Of a stretch of DNA of 64,000 nt, positions 57,295-64,000 are shown piece by piece. Within the stretch, counting starts at the first letter, position 1; the number at the start of each line of letters is the position of its first letter. The stretch covers positions 20,189,501-20,253,500 of the forward strand of contig JAZBRI010000003.1 in assembly GCA_036874045.1 (NCBI GenBank), read 5' to 3'. This DNA comes from Cymodocea nodosa. Taxonomy: Eukaryota; Streptophyta; Magnoliopsida; Alismatales; Cymodoceaceae. Position numbers and translations under genes: made by a program. Under the pieces are notes generated by a model that saw only the letters and a list, made by a program, of their open reading frames with translations, ran no database searches and had not been told where the DNA came from.

Positions 57295-59886
57295 TCACAA
57301 GCCTCTTTGTCTTCGAAAAATATCAATCAGAGTATCTAAAATTTTCTTTGCAATTTCTATACTAACTCTGTTTATCTGATCAAGTAATGCTTGATCTAAA
57401 TCATTTTGAGAAACTTGTGATGGTTGTTGTAAAAATTCAGTATGTATGTCTGTATCTATACCTGTATGTATTTCTATATGTATACCTTGTTGTATATCTG
57501 TATGTTACTGTGTTTCTATAAATTGTATGGATTGTTGCTGTTGCTACTGTGACTGTGTTTGCCGATCCTGTTGTTGTTGTTGTCTAAGGACAGGTGTATC
57601 TGCTTCCTGGTATTTTTGGAGTTCCTTTGTAGAGAAAGATCTTGACTTTAATCTTTTCTATGGCCAAGGTGTAATATCTATTTGACTTGCCACAATTCTC
57701 AAAATCGTATCACCATAAAATAATTTACTTTGCAAATGTAAGATATGAGAAATAAAAATATCATACCAGTTCACCTATATATGATTTATTAATGCATATG
57801 TAGCATAAAGACAACATCTGCCAACTTCTGCCCCATGACCAAACCTCTGAAACAATGTAGCATGCAATATTTTTGCAATAAAACGTGTTTGGCCATTTAA
57901 GTCATTTCATAACCTCAATGGTTTGTTGGCAATTGGATCTTTGGTTAAAGTTTGAATGTCCCATCCCAAATGATAAACCTGTTTTCTTTCTGATAATTTA
58001 ACTCCTTCATTTTTCAGACCAAGTACCTGATGAAGTAAATCTGGAGTTAAATATATGTCATTGTCTTGTATATTAGAAACATGAATACCTACTTCCACTA
58101 TTAAGTTTGAGTAAAAACAACTGATAAGTTCGGGTATAGCAAGATGGCCTGGCTGTTATGGAAGTAGAGTCAATAAGCCTTGAAATTCAAATAGTTCTCG
58201 TATGTGTGCCATCCCTTCAAACTTAACTGGTCTTGAATATAAAACTGTAAAAGTTTTATATGTATGAAATTTGTCACAACAGGAACTATTTCTGAACCAT
58301 AATAATGTATTTTCATCTAAACTCTGTTCAAGATTAGGTATTTTCTTGTCATGATGTTCTGATCTGGGACTTGTTTTAATATTATCAACAACATCTATAT
58401 TTTCAGATCTTTCAGAACTAGTGGAATTTCCATCAAAACTAGTATAAATGTCTGAAATATCTGTTATTGTCATATCAATAATCTGCTAAAATTCTTCTAT
58501 TTGTTCTTCTAGAAACATTTCAGTAGCAACAGTCTCTATAACAATCTATATATCAGCAACATGTATATCTATATTTGATCTACACAACTGTCTCTGTATG
58601 AAAGAATGTTCTATATCTGTTTGTGGAATAGAATCATCCTGTATTTCTGAAATTTGTATATGTGAGACATTGGTAGTATCATATTCTATTTGTAACTGTG
58701 TATGTTGATTATATACATTTATCAACAAGTATACGATATACTGTAATAGACATAACCATATATAGAAAGTGTAGTATAAGCAACTGTACCAAAATTCAAA
58801 AGTCTCTATTCGAGATATAGTAAGAGGAAGAATATCTGTACATTCCTCTTCAGATGAAATATCTTCAAAATTCATAGACTCAGTGTCTATGCCATCAAAA
58901 ATATCATCAAATTGGATATCATTTGTATATGTATCATCAAAATTTCCTACATGCTCTCCTTTCGTAGGAAAAGAATGTGTGCTTGCAACATTGTGTGAAA
59001 AACTGTCCATTGTATTAAAAGATACATTATGCACTAATGTGACACAATACCTTAGAGTATATGCTTGTAAGCCAATATTTGTCACATCTGCTGGGATTCC
59101 TAACAAAAATGTCTGTCCAGCTTCTACAATGGAGCATAGTTTTCCATTTTTCACTGATTCTTCTTTTTGTTGCAATATTCCTTGTACACCTGTAGTTAGT
59201 CCAAAATATTCAATTGTCTTTTTCTTTTTCCGACTATATGTCTGCAGTGTTTCAGGTTGTTCAGGAGGTTCTAAAATTGTCTTAATTTCTCTTATTAAAG
59301 GCACCTAGGGTTTTGATGGTCCTTCACCATGATGCCTAGGTGGTAATAATGGAATATAGAGTTTTAAGCTCTCCACCTCTGCCATTTTAAGTTGATAAAC
59401 TCTTTGTCCTTCACTTCTAAGGCTCATTTTGCTAATGGCAGTTTTCTATTCATCTATACACTGTTTAATATCATCTAAAACAGTTGGGGGAAAATAATGT
59501 TGGGAATACAAGGATTGTAATTCCCTGTTTGCATTTTTGATCATTGGTCCCCACTTCTTTCCATAGTAGGTGATAAATTGTACTGATGTCTTTAGTACAT
59601 GTCTAGAACTTACAATCGCAGGGTTAGGTTGTAAATTTCTTTTCCATAAATGCAATGTGGAAAGTTTAGTCTATTTTAGTCTAAATTGTGTTTCATCATA
59701 ATTTTGAATAAATTTCCAACAGAAATTTTTCTCATCTTGAACAGCTTTTCTTATTTCGTGTAGTACTTCGTTTGAAAAAGTGTACCTGGAATAGATGTCG
59801 TTGATTTCACTTTGTATTTTCTGAATTTCCAGCTCTCTTTTCTACACTTTTGTCATTCTAACACATCCTCTTCCACGTCCTGACAT
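57295..59886 (-). pseudogene. Extra ORF downstream of copia pol (ORF-b)
   Basis: One frame of 863 codons runs from ATG 59886 to TGA 57297-57295 with about a dozen in-frame stops and no frameshift. It starts MSGRGRGCVRMTKV. Then: a helical N-terminal part (SNEVLHEIRKAVQDEKNFCW, GKKWGPMIKNANREL), KKKKTIEYFGLTTGVQG, LLGIPADVTNIGLQAYTLRY, an acidic stretch, a strongly hydrophobic segment (YIWLCLLQYIVYLLINVY, near 58740-58800), a second acidic part and the domain shared with 29704-30742 (FEGMAHIRELFEFQGLLTLL, LTPDLLHQVLGLKN, LFYGDTI). A Gln-rich tail follows. The position after pol and the hydrophobic segment recall env-like ORFs of some Sireviruses; the shared domain recalls Tat/Ogre extra ORFs. 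Function unknown. Confidence 0.65.
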
Positions 59887-60913
59887 TGTCAATTAAGCTT
59901 CGTTGTGCACTATAGAACTTAGTGGAAGTGAAGATTACGAAACTAGGGTTTTACCAAGGTAGAAATACGAAAGGTTGTTAGTAAAACATTTATAACTCTT
60001 CGAGTTTATAAATGGATAAACAGATTCAATCATTGAAATCATAAATATAAGATCCGTTACCAATAAATAACTTGAATGCTTGCAATAAATGTACAAGTTT
60101 TACAACCAACAATTGTAGAATACTTAGCGTAACTGTTCGTATAAAGAAAATAACATCAGGCTAAGTGAAAAGTGAGAAAACTCGAAGACTTATGATAACT
60201 ATTTGAGTTTTGTGTGCAGTAAAACACATAACTATACGACAAACATGAATAGTTATTGTTAGAGATTAAGTCTTTCAAAGAAATATAATAATATTAAGTT
60301 AACTGTTCGAGTTTCTCGAATGGATAGGTGTGAAAGTCGAAGAGTTAAACATAATTGTTCGAGTTTCAACAAAGACATTATAAAGCAGTGAAATTTAACA
60401 CGTGTACAATTTGAACTTAAGGTGTTTAGAAAGTTTCGGAGACTTATAAACCTAACTATCCGACTCTTAGGTGCATTTTAGAGAGTTATAGATAACCTTC
60501 CGAAAGATAACTTAAGTCAATCTTCTAGATCACGACACATGTACTTAAGTAGTTTTATAATAAAGAGATGCATTTTGGATAGTTACAAATCTAACTTTCC
60601 AATGCCCAAAAGCATTTCGGAGAGTTACAGATAACTTACCAAAAATCCACTTAAGTCATACATTATGGTTTCAACACGTGTACTTCAGGAAATAATAAAA
60701 TAGTCTATTTAATGTTTTAAAACACAACTATCCGATACTTGCAATATAACTTGATGAAACAATAGAAAATTTGGATACTTAAGAATTAAAAAACATGCAA
60801 GTCACCGACAGTTCAGAAATGTACTTAATTAAAGTATATTTCCTGAAATTATATAGATTCTTTCATGAAAACATATAATAGTTCATAAGAGATGAATTAT
60901 TATACGAGAAATT
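59887..60913 (-). repeat. H-type LTR-like segment upstream of ORF-b
   Basis: Positions 60280-60913 are closely related to the G1 LTR pieces (13896-14292 and 7209-7373), with TTTCGGAGAGTTACAG / TAACTTACC modules. Positions 59900-60280 carry C3-like AACTCGAAGA / TTCGAGTT modules. No primer site is visible before ORF-b. C3a lacks all but the first ~90 bp. Confidence 0.6.
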
Positions 60914-62010
60914 GCTCCCCCTACATAAATGTAGTGTAAAGAATCTATGGCGTACTTAATCTGGGTTGCCAAGCCCTTACTAGATTTGGCTTTAAAATGT
61001 CAAATAGTTTACTTAAATAGGATGTTAAGCCTTAAATAGATTTGAGTCTTTTTTTTTGTTTTTTATTTTTTTTGAATTAAATACATAAATAAGTAGTAGA
61101 GTTAACAATTTAGACTTTCTGGCTTTTATCTTATTCAGTTTACAAAAGATAATTCATAAAGATATACCTTCAGAAACTTAAAAGAATTCAATAATGAGTA
61201 CACAAACTTAAGATAATAAATATCGTACATTATGTGTAAAGACTAGATAATAACAAAAAAAAATAACAAGGATTATATGCACAGATTATGGTAGAATTGT
61301 TATAACACTTTGAAAGATAAATTAAGCTTGAGTACATTGCCCCTCTTTTTTTTTTTATATTCATATATATATTTTATGTATTACTTCCCACAATATCATC
61401 TTTTTACGTGATCACAATCCATTGCTCAAGGGAAAGATAACCAGTTACTCAATGACAAGTGAGAACAAGTAATTTTTTTTTTTAATTTTTAATTGTAATT
61501 CGAACTACTTGCAAAATGAGTTTTCAGTTAGCACATCCCAAACTAGTTGGTTTAAGTGACTAGGGTTTAAGATCCTCCAATAGACTTAATTACTCAAGTA
61601 ATTGTAGACAAAAATAAACAAAATAAAACAAGACAGTAAATTAAATTAGAGGCAATCGCAAGACTTCATTTTTCTAATAGAATGTTAAAACTTTCCTTTA
61701 ATAAAAAGTATATACTTTCTATGTATTTTCCTGTTAAAATCTCTGTAATAGCATATACATAAGTAACAAAAATATAGTTGGTACTCACATTGAATCAATT
61801 TAACTTTCCTTAAGTAATCTTTTCTGAATTTTTCTTAAATAAATTAACTTCAATAAAAATCAGAATTTCATATATTCTTAACTACCAGAAAAACTGTAAT
61901 TCAAAAATAGATATTTTGTTTTGTTTTGTTTTATTTTATTTTTTTAATAATAAAGACATTAAATTCTAAAACTACCTTATAACAAACCAAAATACAATGA
62001 ATAGGACAAT
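60914..62010 (-). other. C3b 3' non-coding region after pol
   Basis: It matches 32203-33284 of C3a almost throughout. A polypurine-like TGTAGGGGGAGC lies at 60914-60925. No gene is seen. Confidence 0.75.
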
Positions 62011-64000
62011 TTAAACATCAAATAACCTACAGATACCAAGTTCTAATCGTAATTTTGAAAATGTATTTTCATCTAAGGGTTTTGTAAATATATCTGCTAT
62101 TTGTTCTGTGGTAGGAACAAAATTTAATACTATTTTTCTTTTTATAACATTATCCCTTAGAAAATGATGTCGAACTTCTATATGTTGTGCTCGTGAATGT
62201 AAGATAGGATTTTTAGATAAACTTATTGCAGAACTACTATCACAGAAAATCTTAATTGGTTCATAGTCTAAATTAAAATCTTTTTAGGTTTGTTTGATCC
62301 ACAGGATTTGAGCACAACAAAGTGCAGTAGCTATATATTCAGCTTCAGTTGTAGATAATGCTACAAAATTTTACTTTTTGCTGAACCATGACACTAAAGA
62401 ATTACCTAACAATTGACAAGTGCCACTGGTGGTTTTTCTTTTAGACTTACATCCTGCAAAATCAGCATCACTATAATCTACTAAGTTTAAAGAACTGTGT
62501 TTAAAGTAAAACAATCCAAAATTGATGGTTCCTAATAGATATTTAAAAATTCATTTAACAGCAAGTAGGTGTGATTCCTTAGGATTAGATTGATATCTAG
62601 CACAAGTACACACACTAAACATAATATCTGGTCAACTAGCTGTTAAATAGAGTAATGAACCAATCATACTTCTATATTGTTTTAAGTCTACAGTTTTTCC
62701 AGAGTCATCTTTATCCAACTTGGTGATAGTACTCATTGGTGTATTCTTTGTTTTAGTGTTGTCTAAACCAAACCTCTTTAATAAATCTTGAGTATATTTT
62801 TCTTGTGAAATAAAAGTACCCTAATCTAATTGCTTTATTTGTAAGCCTAGGAAAAATGATAGTTCACCCATCATACACATTTCAAATTGATTAGTCATGT
62901 TTTTCGAAAAGGACTCAACTAATTTATCATTTGTTGCTCCAAATATGATGTCATCTACATAGATTTGAACTACTAATATATCTTTTTCGATCTTCTTGAT
63001 AAAAAGAGTGTGATCTACCTTTCCCATAGAATACCCTTTTTCCATAAGAAATTTAGATAATCTTTCATACCAAGACCTAGGAGCTTGTTTAAGGCCATAT
63101 AGTGCCTTCTTAAGCTTGTAAACATACTCAGGATGTTTTGAATCTTTAAAACCTAGAGGTTGTTTTACATGCACTTCTTCTTTTATATATCCATTTAAAA
63201 AAGCAGTCTTAACATCCATTTGATATAATTTGAAATCCATATAACAAGCATAAGCTAACAAAATTCGTATTGATTCTAGTCTAGCAACAAGAGCAAATGT
63301 TTCATCATACTCAATTCCTTCCTCTTGCTTGTAACCTTGAGCAACTAATCTAGCTTTATTTTAACTATATGTCCATCTTGATCTACTTTGTTTCTAAATA
63401 CCCACCTTGTTCCTATTATGGACTGATTTTTAGGTGGGGCAACTAGATCCCATACCTCATTTCTTATAAATTGATTTAGCTCATCTTGCATAGCTAAATA
63501 CCAAAATTCATCTTCTAACGCATCTTCAATTTTCTTAGGTTCTAGTAAAGAAACAAATGAATAAGCACCACAGATGTTGACTATTGATGACCTAGTCCTA
63601 ACTCCTTGATTAGGATCGCCTATTATCTAATCGATAGGATGAGATGAAGCATAACACCAATTTCTATGTTGTTCCATATTTTCTATAGGTATGACATTAT
63701 TTTCTTCTAAATTTTCATCATTTAAGTTTATATTGCTTATTCTGTCAGATAATCTCTCAATTTCTCTGTCAACATCATTTGATACCATTTCTGGGAGAAT
63801 TTCTGAATCAAAGTTTTCAGCATGTCTAACATCCAAATGAGAATTTTCATGAAATTTTACATGTAGGGTTTCCTCAATGGTTTTTGTTGATTTATTATAA
63901 ACTCTATATGCTTTACTTCTAATGGAATAACCAACAAAAATACCTTCATCTAATTTGGCTTTAAATTTGTCTATTTGTTCCTTGGTGTTTAAAATAAAAC
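62011..64000 (-). pseudogene. C3b pol: linker, reverse transcriptase, RNase H (partial)
   Basis: It runs off the right edge. From 64000: integrase end/linker (RHAENFDSEILPEM, NDENLEENNVIPIENM), then RT with a one-base loss near 63361, an open 146-codon piece (63261-62821: [46 protein letters not shown]) and a TAG at 62821. RNase H (about 62640-62011) has stops and shifts but keeps DADFAG, a TEAEYIA block and CDSSSAISLSKN, ending GICRLFDV and TAA at 62011-62013. RT active site intact; enzyme not producible as one chain. Closely related to C3a. Confidence 0.85.

Noticed and set aside
57446..57685. Cys-rich plus-strand open frame
   Set aside because: It is the antisense of the Gln-rich tail of ORF-b; CAA/CAG repeats read backwards give Cys and other hydrophobic codons.
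58546..59304. Virus-derived coat or glycoprotein gene
   Set aside because: The hydrophobic segment is suggestive, but no signal peptide, cleavage site or recognisable viral motif was seen; I keep it as an extra retrotransposon ORF of unknown role.
58883..59308. Plus-strand frame of 141 codons
   Set aside because: It is antisense to ORF-b, which has recognisable homology on the minus strand.

Overview
This 64 kb window looks like intergenic heterochromatin of a flowering plant, probably a eudicot. It is AT-rich, has no cellular gene with an intact reading frame, and consists almost entirely of LTR retrotransposons nested inside one another. The plant assignment rests on Ty1/copia elements with tRNA-Met-type primer sites and Sirevirus-like coiled-coil Gag extensions, Athila/Tat-type Ty3/gypsy elements with a tRNA-Asp primer site, and an F-box gene remnant. 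No rRNA, tRNA, CRISPR array or bacterial-type operon was seen. Family labels used here are my own. Copia families: C1 (LTR about 1.58 kb, TGTTGAGTAT...CGATCCTACA), C2 (about 1.5 kb, TGAAAGGACC...TCCTAACA), C3 (about 1.2 kb, TGTTAGG...CGATCCTACA), C4 (1.53 kb, TGTTAGGACC...CCTAATA). Gypsy families: G1 (Gag plus F-box) and G2 (Athila/Tat-type). H is an LTR-type sequence found in G1 and in one C3 copy.

Layout. 1-3184: minus-strand G2 gag leader, primer site and LTR. 3185-7373: a C1 LTR fragment, two tandem G2-type LTR copies and H LTR pieces. 7374-13895: C1a, a two-LTR copia element with two internal deletions, inserted in the H LTR. 13896-30742: minus-strand G1 with an extra ORF, a Gag, an F-box pseudogene and polypurine motifs. 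The F-box is split by a C1 solo LTR (16538-26145), which is itself split by C2a (17294-25337), a two-LTR Sirevirus-like element. 30743-39720: C3a, minus strand, two LTRs and an uninterrupted 638-codon gag. 39721-42702: minus-strand G2a reverse transcriptase and protease, split by a C4 solo LTR. 42703-46328: truncated C1b with a C3 solo LTR in its gag. 46329-54061: plus-strand G2b (LTR to integrase) holding a C3 and a C1 solo LTR. 54062-56285: truncated C2b. 56300-64000: minus-strand C3b, with an 863-codon extra reading frame between pol and the 3' LTR; its pol runs off the window.

Five-base target duplications, exact for four insertions and near-exact for three, order the events. C2a is younger than the C1 solo LTR that holds it, and that LTR is younger than the F-box. 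C3 and C1 solo LTRs and C2b are younger than G2b. Several right-hand junctions (30743, 46328, 56285) lack matching flanks and look like ectopic recombination or deletion. No element is intact; all pol regions carry stops, frameshifts or active-site changes.

The observations most worth following are: the F-box frame beside a gypsy Gag; a decayed extra ORF shared by a copia-associated and a gypsy-associated context; and arrays of short inverted repeats (family-specific arms around GTTA/TAAC cores, often with CACGTG) in LTRs of both superfamilies, with signs that blocks of these arrays move between families.
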